Source of the DNA: Leishmania martiniquensis
Taxonomy: Eukaryota; Euglenozoa; Kinetoplastea; Trypanosomatida; Trypanosomatidae
Direction: 5' to 3'
NCBI RefSeq assembly: GCF_017916325.1
Contig: NC_090137.1
Coordinates: 124,001-188,000 of the forward strand
DNA length: 64,000 nt
Shown: one piece after another, positions 54,943 through 64,000 of the stretch
Layout: each line of letters opens with the position of its first letter
Numbering within the stretch: the first letter of the stretch is position 1
Made by a program: the position numbers and the translations under genes
The notes under the pieces: generated by a model
What the model saw: only the letters and a program-made list of their open reading frames with translations
What the model was told of the DNA's origin: nothing
The model's database searches: none

Positions 54943-55681
54943 CTTCTTTTCGATGTTCAACTTTGTAGCTCAGAGGCGCTTTAGGATGCGCGCGCGCTCT
55001 CCGCTCTCCTTCCCACCCCACACACACACACCACCACACGTGTGTGACCGAAACTCGCGCACGAGAGCAGGCGCACAGTCGAGAAGGTGCGCCAAGGGGA
55101 GAGAGGCAGAAGGCGGCGGTGGTGATGGTGAGGGGCGACTGTGCGCGTGAGGTCACAGTAAAAAGGAAACACGAAAAAGGGGGTGGGAGAAAGGGGGCGC
55201 GGGCGAAGTCATCCTGCACAGAAGCACAGGCATCGAGGGCACTGCGATGCCATCTGCTCGTACCTTTGGGGATGGAGAGGTGGAAAGAGTGTGTAGGTGT
55301 GTGTGTATGTGTGTGGTCGGTGTGGCTTCCACGCCTCCCCCCTTCCCCTCTCGTCACACCTCAGCGCATCGTCACGAGCCCCTTTTTCCTTTGAAATATA
55401 TATATATACCTTTTTTCTTACGAAGAGCACTTAAGGGGCCCACGGACAACGCCTGGGAGAGTCGGGTCGAGTCCGCACAAGAGGTGCCGTGCAAGGAAGG
55501 CAGAAGGGACAGGGAAGCAGACCGCACTGTGTCGCCAGCGCGATGCCTATCACGTCGTCCCTCCCCTCTCTCCCCTCACTCATCAGCGTCCCCATTCTCC
55601 ATCCCCTACCCAGCCAGTGCCGTTATGGTCGACGCTCTCGCGCCCACGCGCGCCAATGTTGTGCAGGGAGAACCGCCCCGA
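54943..55681. other. Intergenic region
   Basis: 739 bases. On the minus strand a pyrimidine-rich stretch near 55075-55135 with following AGs probably serves the SLC35B-like gene. A TA microsatellite lies at 55395-55409. No gene. Confidence 0.6.
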
Positions 55682-58600
55682 TTACGTTTCGTACAGAGCG
55701 CGTCGACCCATGTTGCGCATCCGTAGCGACGACTGCAGCGCGCGCCGCAGGTCGTCATGCTCCAACCCTGTCAGCTCCATCGCCAGCAGCACTCGTGTCA
55801 CGTCATCCTCGCTGAGAGTGTCGCTCAGCTGGCCAGCGCGAGAGGCGAGGGTGACGTAGAAGAGATGCCATGGCTCGTACGATGGTGACTGCGGACTCGC
55901 TGACGCCCTCTTTGCATGCGACGACGACGATCCCGCTCCGCCACCCTGCTGCTGCTGCTGCTGTGGCGGCTCTGTTCGTGACGGCTCTGGTGCCGCTGCG
56001 CCCGCACCTGGCACATCCCTCTGCCTAGAGTCACCGCATGCCCTAGAGGCGGGCGCAGCGGCAGCGGTTGTCGAAGCCGCGGACGCACTTTGTACAGCGA
56101 CAGTGGGGTCGTGAAGAGGGCCGCAGCGATCATCCGCGGCCCTCCAGTCGGCATGCATGGCGGAGCTGCTCGTTCGAGTAGACGGGCCTCCATCACGAGT
56201 GCCGCCTGCCCTCTCCCAGCGCTGCAGCGATGCATAAGCGAGGAGCACACAACTGACCTCATGCCCGCTGAGGAGCTCGACCTGCTCTCTGCACAGCGGT
56301 GCCGCATAAGCCATGAAGGCAGCCGTGTTCGGCGAGAAGACCTCAAAGAAGAGGATGGTCGTGCACAGGAGCGCAACGTCACGCACGGCATCTCGGTCGC
56401 GGCAGCGAAGCAGACGCTCCATACTGGCCGCCACCGTCTCTGCCGCCGTTGTGGCCGACTGCTTCGCCTTCCCTCGAGCTGATGCGGCAGAGGCACCCGA
56501 GAGAAGGTGCATCAAGAAGACGTCAGCATAGCGCTGCCCGAGGGCATATGGAATGCGCAGCGCCACACGGCTACCGCCCATGGCACCAGACAGGTGCGGC
56601 TGGTACCGGCGGTGTAGCTCGCGCAGCGACGACGCGTCGGCGTCCTCAACGACGCGGTTGCCCTCCGCCGCGGGTGCGGAGGTCGATTTCGCGCGGCGTT
56701 GGCGGGCACCGCCCGTGGCCCCGTGCGGCGGAGTCTCGAAGTACATCAAAGGAGTGACAAGCCTTCGGTGCGGCGAAGGCCGCTGCTGTGCGGCATGACC
56801 CGCTGCTGACGTCGCTGACACCTGCACGCTCGAGGTCGCGTACATGCACGCCCGGAGCACATCCATGGCTTCCCCCATCGACAGCGGTGGCGTCCACACC
56901 GCACCTGCCCCCCCAGCAACAGAATACTGATGTACCCACCACCGTACACACCACTCGTCCAGCGGCATGCGCCCGGCCTCACCGCCTGACGCGAGGCAGT
57001 CTCGCCGGAATATCCGAACTTCAGCGTCAGAAAAGCCGGGGGAGGCGGAGGCAGCCGCGGGACCATCGGACACGCCACCGCGCCGAGGAGTGGAGCAGTC
57101 GACGGACAGGTCGTACAGCGGAACGGCAGGAGCCTCCTCGCTTGGAATGCAGAGGACCGCATAGAATACCTGGAACAGCTCCTTGTTTGAGAAGAGCAGT
57201 CCAGGGCGCTCCGACGGGGACGCCCCGCGGTGCGCGGTCGCCGGCAGGGTCGACCGCGCAAGCTCGCCCCCCACCACGCGCAGCACCTCTCGAATGCCGT
57301 ACTGGCAGTTGGAAGACTGCACGTACACGTCGACAGCAGCGCGCGGCAGCGACGCGCGTCGGCCAATGCTAAAGAAGAGCTGCTGAATGTGTAGCAGGCG
57401 CCACAGGAAGCGCAGCAGCAGCTGCGGCGGCGGAGGATCTCCCGGCGAGTCAGACTGGATATCGCTCGCCCTCTCGGCGCGCCGCGAATGATGGTGCGCG
57501 GCGGCTGCGGTCGATGAAGAGCCACTGTGTGGCTGCGCCTCCACGCGGTATTCTCGAACGGCGTCGAAGTGGCGTGGGGTGAGCATGTGCAGCGCGCGCC
57601 GTATCTGCCCGGCGTACCCGAAAAGACGGGCGTCGACCGCGTCCATGTCTGCGCCAGCGGGTGCCATGGGGGACGCAGCGGCAACGCCTGCTCTCCCCCT
57701 CGACTTCGACGCCTTCACGCATGGCGTTTCATCGCCGACACTGCCGCTGCGGCTACCTGCGGAGTCGCCGCAGCCTTGTCCTTGTCGCCGAGCCCGGGCC
57801 CAGCTGGCGAGGGCCCTTTCCACCTGCCTCAATAGGCGATACGCATGCAGACACGCCTGCTCGTACCCCCGGAGGTGCCGACGCAACAATTGCGCATCGG
57901 TTTGGCGCCGCGCGAGCTCGACGGAATCGCGGCAGCGTTGCGACTCACAGAAGTCCGGCGGCGTGCCTCGCTGCGCATCGCTGCCAGTCGCACACCTTTC
58001 GGCGCCACAGTTGGCACAGCCGCGCTCTGGGCGATGCCGGCGGCTCCGCGGCCCGCCCTCGCGGAGACCCCTCCGCGCCGATGAGCCTGGGGGGTCCAAC
58101 GTCCATTCGCACAGCACCGCAGGGGTGCGCGCACCGCCTCGGTGCGTCTTCTCCTCCTCCTCGCCCAGCTCTCGCTGCCCTCTCTGCTCATCAGGAGCCC
58201 TCGCAGAGGCGGCCCCGGCTGACGGCCGAGAGACTAGCGGCAACAACGGGCATGACTGCTCTGTTGTTTGATCACTCGATGTGCTACGCGCCGCGCCCCC
58301 TCTCGCATGACTCGCTTCCTCGGCTGCCGCACCGTGTCGCCCCGTACCACAAGTGAAATCGGCGTTCAAGGTGAGGCGCGAAGGCTCTTGACGACAAAGC
58401 GTCAAGCTGGGGCTCACAGGATCGTTGGCCAGCGGCGACGCTGCAGTGGTACCGCCGCAGAGGAACGGCGCATTGCGGCTGCGAAGAAAGCTGTGAAACG
58501 CGTTGCGGGCATGCGGAGAGGGCAACGCGGCCCCCAAATCCGTATCTGCGGCTCTTCGCGATGCACTACACAGAAATGGCCCAGAGCGGCCGCACTGTTG

Positions 58601-58780
58601 CGCTTGTGAGCGCCCTCCTCGCCGCGCACGGTGCTGGTCCTGGCTAGAGCCATGTACGTCATACCTGCGGCAGGGAGAGTGCAGCGCCGCCCTCCTCGTG
58701 GCAAGGAGACTCTCACTGGCGGGCGTGGTCAAGGGCTCACTCGAGAGCGGCGCCCAAGCCCGAGCGTAGGCCTTGCGCAT
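55682..58780 (-). CDS. Large protein of unknown function with Cys cluster and helical C-terminus
   Basis: 1,032 residues from the ATG at 58780, preceded by a pyrimidine stretch and AG (CATCCTCTTAG). I do not recognise the family. The first ~240 residues are Arg/Ala/Ser-rich with few hydrophobic blocks. A Cys cluster follows, CANCGAERC near 253 and CESQRC near 278, which could bind zinc in a MYND-like way, then a helix (LLRRHLRGYEQACLHAYRLL). The middle and C-terminal thirds contain regular amphipathic helices (DVALLCTTILFFEVFS, HEVSCVLLAYASLQRW, YEPWHLFYVTLASRAGQL, EDDVTRVLLAMELTGL). This is the look of helical-repeat RNA-binding or scaffold proteins common in kinetoplastid mitochondria. The basic N-terminus (MRKAYARAWAPLSS) would allow mitochondrial import. 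Gln- and Ser-rich insertions are present. Function is not assigned. Confidence 0.75.
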   Translation of the reverse strand: MRKAYARAWAPLSSEPLTTPASESLLATRRAALHSPCRRYDVHGSSQDQHRARRGGRSQAQQCGRSGPFLCSASRRAADTDLGAALPSPHARNAFHSFLRSRNAPFLCGGTTAASPLANDPVSPSLTLCRQEPSRLTLNADFTCGTGRHGAAAEEASHARGGAARSTSSDQTTEQSCPLLPLVSRPSAGAASARAPDEQRGQRELGEEEEKTHRGGARTPAVLCEWTLDPPGSSARRGLREGGPRSRRHRPERGCANCGAERCATGSDAQRGTPPDFCESQRCRDSVELARRQTDAQLLRRHLRGYEQACLHAYRLLRQVERALASWARARRQGQGCGDSAGSRSGSVGDETPCVKASKSRGRAGVAAASPMAPAGADMDAVDARLFGYAGQIRRALHMLTPRHFDAVREYRVEAQPHSGSSSTAAAAHHHSRRAERASDIQSDSPGDPPPPQLLLRFLWRLLHIQQLFFSIGRRASLPRAAVDVYVQSSNCQYGIREVLRVVGGELARSTLPATAHRGASPSERPGLLFSNKELFQVFYAVLCIPSEEAPAVPLYDLSVDCSTPRRGGVSDGPAAASASPGFSDAEVRIFRRDCLASGGEAGRMPLDEWCVRWWVHQYSVAGGAGAVWTPPLSMGEAMDVLRACMYATSSVQVSATSAAGHAAQQRPSPHRRLVTPLMYFETPPHGATGGARQRRAKSTSAPAAEGNRVVEDADASSLRELHRRYQPHLSGAMGGSRVALRIPYALGQRYADVFLMHLLSGASAASARGKAKQSATTAAETVAASMERLLRCRDRDAVRDVALLCTTILFFEVFSPNTAAFMAYAAPLCREQVELLSGHEVSCVLLAYASLQRWERAGGTRDGGPSTRTSSSAMHADWRAADDRCGPLHDPTVAVQSASAASTTAAAAPASRACGDSRQRDVPGAGAAAPEPSRTEPPQQQQQQGGGAGSSSSHAKRASASPQSPSYEPWHLFYVTLASRAGQLSDTLSEDDVTRVLLAMELTGLEHDDLRRALQSSLRMRNMGRRALYET

Positions 58781-60539
58781 ACGACACCGTGCAGGTCAAG
58801 CCGCGGCTAAGAGGATGAAGCGGTGCAGGGGGCTTGTAGGCGTTCAAGAGAGGGGTGTGCCTGAGCGCGCGCTTTTTTGTTTGCCGCGTCCGCATGCAGT
58901 CGAAGCGCTGCAGCCCGCCATTCGGTAAGGCATCGCAAAAAAGGGGGCGGCGTAAAGAGAGACCGCGAGAGAGAGAGTGAAGAAGGATAAGGGGGAAGCC
59001 GCACACATGCACGTCCGCCAATGGCAGAGTTGTGACGGGGGGGCCGCGCGCGTCTTCGGGCCTTTCTCACCCGTATTTGCATGTGTCGCTGGCGTGCGCG
59101 TGTACTTCGAGTGTACCCCGCCGAGGCAGGCCCCCGGGTGGCCACCACAGCATTCCATCCCCTTCGACGCTGCGCGGCAGGTTGGCCTTCCCCACTCGCC
59201 CAGCCTCACCGACCCTTTCTCACATACACGCACACAGACACACATACAAACCTCCTCACGTACGGCGCAGCGTCGAGCAGCAGCGACGCCACTTGGCATA
59301 GAGACGTGCACCACGCCCAGCGAGAAAGCCAAGAGCACGAGGCAGTGCTGCGCAGCGTCCCATCGCCTCCATCGGACGCTGCTGCTGCTGCTGCCCCTGG
59401 CCCACCTCCTGTACTACTAGCCCAACCATTGCTACCATCAAGCACTCACCACAGGCTTCCCCCCCGCCTCCACGCTCGCCATATTTTGCTCCGGCCCCGG
59501 CCTCCCTCCCTCCCTGGCCGCCAGCAATGAACGAAAAGGGAAAACAGTTGCGGAAGTGCCCGCGCACGCGCTGCGAGACAGACACGCACATCTGCGTACA
59601 CCCCTGCGCCGAAGGACAGGAGGAGGGGGGAGCGGGAAGGGGGGGCTCCGCGCTGGCACAGAGGCGCGAACGGCAAGCGGCCATATCGGCTGGCAAGATG
59701 CGGCAGCGGTCACAAGCCATGCAGCCCTCTTGACCACCACTGCCTCCCTTCCCGCCCATCCCCTTCAGCGGCGAGAGGGAGGGGTGGGGAGGCGAAGAGT
59801 GAAGCGTACGATAGACGGAGCGGAGACAGGCACCCAATCATTACGGCAAGCAATGGAGAGTGCGTCACACACAGAGAGAGAGAGACAGACAGAGACAGAC
59901 ACGCATGCGTACCGAGCACACGAGGGGGAGGGAGAGAAGAAAGAGTGCCGACACACACACACACGCAGCGGAAGGGACAGAGGCAAGCAGGGGAAGTCCG
60001 AATGCGCCAAAACAAAGAGAGAGAGAAATGTCATGGTCGAAGCCATCATCATTTAAAATAAAAAATAAAAAAATGCGGATCGCACCGACACATACAAAAG
60101 TGTATCCGCACAGGATCGCGGACCGGCGCAAAGACGTGAGCCGGCAAGATGGAGAACAGTTCAATCTAGGCAAGCTCGCAGACAGGCAGGCAGGGAGGGA
60201 GGGAGGGGGGAGCGGCGGGTCCACATACGACGCGGTGCAGGTTGCAGCAAAGGAACGGCACAGCCGCGGTAGCCCCCCCTTTCCTGCGGGGGGGAAGCAG
60301 AGATATATGAAAAGAAAAGGGGAGTAAAGGAAGAACGACCGCACGCTGACCTCGGCCGCCTTCCGCCGTGAAGACGCGTACACGCTGATCAAGTCCACCC
60401 ATCCACGCTATTCTGCCCGGCACGTGCAGAAGAAAGTAGCAGTGTGTGTCACCCTTGCTTCGCCTGGCGCCCCCGCATCTGGCGTTCGTGGCGGGCGCCA
60501 GTGCCCCGCCCCCCGTTCGCCGCCGTCCCTCGCTCTCCC
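58781..60539. other. Intergenic region
   Basis: About 1.8 kb between CK2 alpha and the 1,032-residue protein gene. It contains GA/CA tracts near 59870-59905 and an A/T-rich block AAAATAAAAAATAAAAAAATG near 60055-60074, plus GGGA repeats near 60190-60210. No gene recognised. Confidence 0.6.
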
Positions 60540-61676
60540 TCAGCATGGTGCTATGGGGTAATGCTCTTGCGCGTCCTTCTCCAGCACATCACGCACGGGG
60601 CCGAAGAAGGGGTGCAGCATCGCCTCATGGGCCATAATACGGTCCTGGTGGTCGAACTGCAGCATCCTGTCCAGCAAGTCCAGCGCAGTGGCGTCGCACC
60701 ACGACTCCTGAACGGATCCTCTCTTGATATAGCGGCGCCAGTCGACGTGCTCGTCTGGAAGGTTCTGCAGGTTCGACTCGACAAGGCGCGATATGCGGCA
60801 CTGGTACTTGTCAAGATAGCGGTAGAGCGCCTTCTTGCCGAACACGGCCACAATCTGCAGGAGCTGATCCTCGTTGTTGGCGCCAACGAAGAAAGGGTCA
60901 CTGCGGAAGAGCATGCCGGCCAGCACGCACCCGAGGCACCATATGTCCAGCGAGTAGTCGTAGTGGCGGTAGCCGACCAGCAGCTCAGGCCCCTTGTAGT
61001 GCCTTGTCGCCACACCACAGTTCAGCGCCTGACCGTGGATGTAATATTCGCCCAAGCCCCAGTCAATCACGCGGAGAATCTTACGCTCGTGGTCGATCAT
61101 GACGTTGTACGGCTTAATGTCCCGATGGAAGATGCCGCGGCGATGGGCGAAGTCCAGCGAGCGCAGGATCTCGTAGAGGTAATAGCGCATGTCAAAGTTT
61201 GACAGCTTATTCGAGTAGAGGAGGTTGCGCAGCGTGGTGGGGTTGTGCACGTACTCCGTGACGAGCACGACCGTCTGCGAGTCCGTGTCGCGCAGCACGT
61301 CGAGGAGGCGGACGACGTTGGGGCCACCGCAGAGGTTCCGCAGGATACTAATCTCACGCAGAATCTTTTGATACCGCACTGGCTTGAGCAGCTTCAGCAC
61401 ACAAAGGCAGCCGTTGTTGCGATTGCGGCCGCGAAAAACTTCCGAGTACTTTCCGCGCCCAATCTTCTGCAGCAGCTCGTACGGGGCCAGGTTCGCGTTG
61501 AAGTCGACCCGCGTGTTCTTGTAATCCCAGTAGTCGACGCCCCGCTGGCGGTAGACGTACCAGAAGGGGTGCTCGTACGCCTCTGGCTTTGTCTTTTTCA
61601 TCTTCGACTCATCGCCGCTGCCGCCGCCGTTTCGCCCACCGTCGGAGCGGTGGGCGGCGGTGTCAGCGATGGACAT
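60540..61676 (-). CDS. CK2A: Casein kinase 2 catalytic (alpha) subunit
   Basis: 378 residues from the first ATG (61676; the frame opens upstream with GTG). YWDYKN and the following Tyr-rich N-segment, GRGKYSEVF (about 72), CVLKLLKPV with the catalytic Lys, HRDIKPYNVMIDHE (about 182), DWG (about 203, the CK2 replacement for DFG) and KGPELLVGYRHYDYSLDIW identify CK2 alpha. CK2 is a constitutively active Ser/Thr kinase for acidic sites in many nuclear and cytosolic proteins. The first ~25 residues are variable and Gly-rich. The family's basic KKKKIKREIK cluster reads RYQKILREIS here, so the substrate- or heparin-binding helix is much less basic. Trypanosomatids carry two CK2 alpha genes; this appears to be the more divergent type. 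Confidence 0.9.
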   Translation of the reverse strand: MSIADTAAHRSDGGRNGGGSGDESKMKKTKPEAYEHPFWYVYRQRGVDYWDYKNTRVDFNANLAPYELLQKIGRGKYSEVFRGRNRNNGCLCVLKLLKPVRYQKILREISILRNLCGGPNVVRLLDVLRDTDSQTVVLVTEYVHNPTTLRNLLYSNKLSNFDMRYYLYEILRSLDFAHRRGIFHRDIKPYNVMIDHERKILRVIDWGLGEYYIHGQALNCGVATRHYKGPELLVGYRHYDYSLDIWCLGCVLAGMLFRSDPFFVGANNEDQLLQIVAVFGKKALYRYLDKYQCRISRLVESNLQNLPDEHVDWRRYIKRGSVQESWCDATALDLLDRMLQFDHQDRIMAHEAMLHPFFGPVRDVLEKDAQEHYPIAPC

Positions 61677-62928
61677 CGGCCCCGTCGTCGTTGTCGCACC
61701 CTCTTTGTGTGCGTGTGTCTGTGTGTGTGCGTGCCGTGCCACTCTTTCGTTGTTATTCTTCGCTGAGGTGCTCTGTTCAGCAAGCGTCGCACGTGTGAGT
61801 CCGTGGGGAGGGAAAACGTGTGAGAGCAGGACGCAGGGAAAGGGGGAAGCGCGCGTGCTAAAATGTCACAGGAGAGGGAGAGAGGGAGGGATAGGGGTAT
61901 GGGTGATGGGAGGTGGTGGTGGTGATGCAGACTGTGCACTCAACTACCAAGTCAGGAAGAGCGAGCGACCGAGAGAGAGGGAGAGGGGGGGAAGGGCACG
62001 CGCTGCATCACCGCCACAGCAGCAGCAGCAGCGGTAAGACGAGGGAAGAGGAGTGGGAGCGGCAGAGGCGGCAGCGTTTTTTTTCTTTTTTATCCAGTTC
62101 AGTACCTCACGCCACTAGCCCGTGCAGTCTCTGACAAGGGAGAGGGAGACGTGTGTGCGTGTGCGTATGTGTGTGAAAGGGGGAGGGCGGCGGCGCTGTC
62201 GTCGGTATTGATGCACGTACGCCGAGGTAGCGGCCGTCATCCCCCTCTCCCTCTCCGCTAAGGATCGATGAAGAGACGTGTTCTATGCCCGATCACCCCA
62301 GACAGCGCCGCCGCCACCGCCACCGCCGCCCCTCATCCGCATTCGTCGTCCACCATTGAAAGTGACCCCGGCCAGGTCAGCATCTTTCGAACATGACGGA
62401 GCGGCACCCAGAGGGGGGAGGGAGGGAGGGGAAGTCACTTGCCTTCGCTGCCTGTCTTCTCCCCTTCTCAGAATTGCGAGCTTAGCGTGGAGCCGAGAGA
62501 GCGAGCGAGAGGGAGCTGCAGAGAGGCACTCCACACACACATACACATTCGACCGCCACACACACACACACATAGGATGCCCTCCCCCTCCCGCTGCCAT
62601 CACTTATACGCCAATGGCACCGTTACTTACCCACTAGCGGCCCCAAACACGCGCACACACGCACAGACTGCACCACACGCAACGGCACTCCACATCGACA
62701 GAGATATACATATCTCTGTGCGTGTGTGTATAGATATATATAACGCAGAGAGAGAGGGAGGGGAGAGGGGGCGCAGAGAGCGGCACCAATGCACCGGTGC
62801 GGCGAAGGCGTCAGCAGCGCTGCAACCCCTTCGTGGTGCTCAGCTTCACTTCACTTCCCCTTTCGTGCTGGAGCGGGTGGAGCTGGAGCTGGGGGGAGGG
62901 CATTCTCTCTGGGCATGCGGGCGGTGCG
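61677..62928. other. Intergenic region between RPN6 and CK2 alpha
   Basis: About 1.25 kb. Minus-strand pyrimidine tract near 61815-61850 with AGs near 61770-61785 for CK2 alpha. A T8-CTTTTTT run lies at 62077-62091, CA/TG tracts near 62150-62175 and 62530-62575, and a TA/TG block at 62701-62743. No gene. Confidence 0.6.
62701..62743. repeat. TA/TG microsatellite
   Basis: AGATATACATATCTCTGTGC continuing through GTGTGTGTATAGATATATAT, in the 3' flank of RPN6. Confidence 0.8.
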
Positions 62929-64000
62929 TCACTTGTGCGTATCACCGGGCCCTTTCTCTTTGCTGCCGTTGTCGGACGTGTCGAACTTGCCGCCCCGGTC
63001 GCCTGCGGTGTCCTTGCTGCTGTGGGCACCGTCTCGCTGAGGTCTGCGGCTCCGCCCATCCTCTTCCCCCTCCTTCGTCTTGGCACCCTTGTGCTTCGCG
63101 ATGTTCTCCTCGACGAGCGCGTCAAATTTGCCGTTCACCTTGTCAAAGAGCGCCGTGACGAGCGTGTTGTAGCCCTCCAGCGCCGTGAGTGCGTCCTGAT
63201 AGAGCGTCGTCGGCGCCTGGTCCGCCGCGGCTACGGCGTCCGCAGCGTTCTCGTAGAAGTCCACGATGCCGTCCTTGCCGGGCTTTGTCGCCTCCGCCGC
63301 GTCGTCGTCGAAGACGATGAGGCAGCGGTGCTGCTGATCGACGATGCCGCGCAGCTTTCGGTCGAGAATAAGCTGCGACAGCTTCTGCTCGACCACCATC
63401 GCATCCAACTTCAGAAGGCTGCTCACGTACGCGATCTGCACACGGTTGTAGGGCGACACGACCTTCAGCAGATGGCGCTCCAGCAGCGTGTTATACATGT
63501 CGTTCACCTGCCGACGCACCACTTCGTCAGCGAGGAGGTTGGTGTCACTGCTGCCGCCGGCGCAGAACTCCTCTGCCTCGGCACGACACTTGGCCAGAAT
63601 GCTGTTGAAGAGATGTGTGTCTTGCTTGTTGTAGGCGTCCGCAATGCCGCGCAGCGCGTCCACGTCGGCGCCCTTGTACTCCAGCACGCTCTTGGATGAG
63701 AGCAGCGTAGCAAGCTCGTCGGGGCTATCCGTAGAGATCTTTGACAAGATCATGTATCGAAGCGAGCGGCGGGCCTGGCGGGCCTGGTCGCCCAGCTGGT
63801 GGAACCCTTCAAAGGCTTCGTACAGGTATGAGTACGCTGTCTTGTTGTCCTTCTCCTCCGCGTGCAGCACGCCGGACTGGAGGTCGATCTCCGCCTGAGA
63901 GAGGGGAGGGCAGTAGATGCTGTTCGCTGTCGTGCGTGCCGAGACCAGCGCCGCCCTGGCCTTCTGGATATCCATGACGGCATAGTACAGCTTGCTCTCC
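62929..64000 (-). CDS. RPN6: 26S proteasome regulatory subunit RPN6 (PSMD11), 5' end beyond the window
   Basis: The C-terminal 356 or so residues of RPN6. The frame is open to the window edge and continues upstream of the internal Met at 63975: the codons before it read ESKLYYAV, matching ESK-x-YHA in PSMD11, so that Met is not the start. Conserved blocks are ALVSARTTANSIYCPP, AYSYLYEAFEGF and LRYMILSKI. The PCI/winged-helix region follows with VNDMYNTLLERHLLKVVSPY, NRVQIAYVSSLLKL and VEQKLSQLILDRKLRGIVDQ. RPN6 clamps the proteasome lid onto the core particle. After the PCI domain an extra Lys/Asp/Gly-rich hydrophilic tail of about 60 residues replaces the usual short end. Confidence 0.93.
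   Translation of the reverse strand, partial: ESKLYYAVMDIQKARAALVSARTTANSIYCPPLSQAEIDLQSGVLHAEEKDNKTAYSYLYEAFEGFHQLGDQARQARRSLRYMILSKISTDSPDELATLLSSKSVLEYKGADVDALRGIADAYNKQDTHLFNSILAKCRAEAEEFCAGGSSDTNLLADEVVRRQVNDMYNTLLERHLLKVVSPYNRVQIAYVSSLLKLDAMVVEQKLSQLILDRKLRGIVDQQHRCLIVFDDDAAEATKPGKDGIVDFYENAADAVAAADQAPTTLYQDALTALEGYNTLVTALFDKVNGKFDALVEENIAKHKGAKTKEGEEDGRSRRPQRDGAHSSKDTAGDRGGKFDTSDNGSKEKGPGDTHK

Overview
The window looks like nuclear chromosome sequence of a trypanosomatid of the Leishmania group. It is GC-rich, its coding regions are intronless, and every supportable gene lies on the minus strand, as in a polycistronic transcription unit. Genes are separated by 0.4-3.8 kb of CA/TG, TA and polypyrimidine-rich intergenic sequence of the kind used for trans-splicing and polyadenylation. 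The protein families fit as well: a phosphoglycan galactosyltransferase (SCG)-like protein, GT60 GlcNAc-transferases, RAB6, a CK2 catalytic subunit and RPN6. I cannot fix the species from sequence alone. The RPN6/CK2 pair resembles the arrangement I recall from Leishmania chromosome 2, but this is memory, not a search.

Region 2.4-29.1 kb is a glycosylation neighbourhood. It holds a POFUT-like (GT-B, O-fucosyltransferase fold) type II protein, an SCG-like beta-1,3-galactosyltransferase, an intact GT60 (polypeptide GlcNAc-transferase type) protein, and a divergent GT60 paralogue that has lost the DSH metal site. These are followed by RAB6, a small one-helix membrane protein and a KRE2/MNT1-type (GT15) alpha-mannosyltransferase. 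The intact GT60 gene sits between two 1,129-bp direct repeats that differ at only two positions I could find. A diverged third copy of part of the repeat lies near 34.4-34.8 kb.

Region 30-50 kb holds a small protein with an SRP9-like alpha-beta-beta-beta-alpha domain, a NEK-type kinase, a very large full-length ABCA transporter and an alpha-SNAP-like protein whose gene contains a perfect 40-bp palindrome. Between the last two is a 3.8-kb stretch with no gene.

Region 50-64 kb holds an RNase PH-type exosome subunit, an oversized SLC35B-like nucleotide-sugar/PAPS transporter, an unrecognised 1,032-residue protein, CK2 alpha and the 3' part of RPN6, which is cut by the window edge.

Several open frames begin at non-ATG codons. 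I moved those starts to the first in-frame ATG or to the ATG just after a pyrimidine tract and AG. No tRNA, rRNA, CRISPR array or intact autonomous transposon was recognised.
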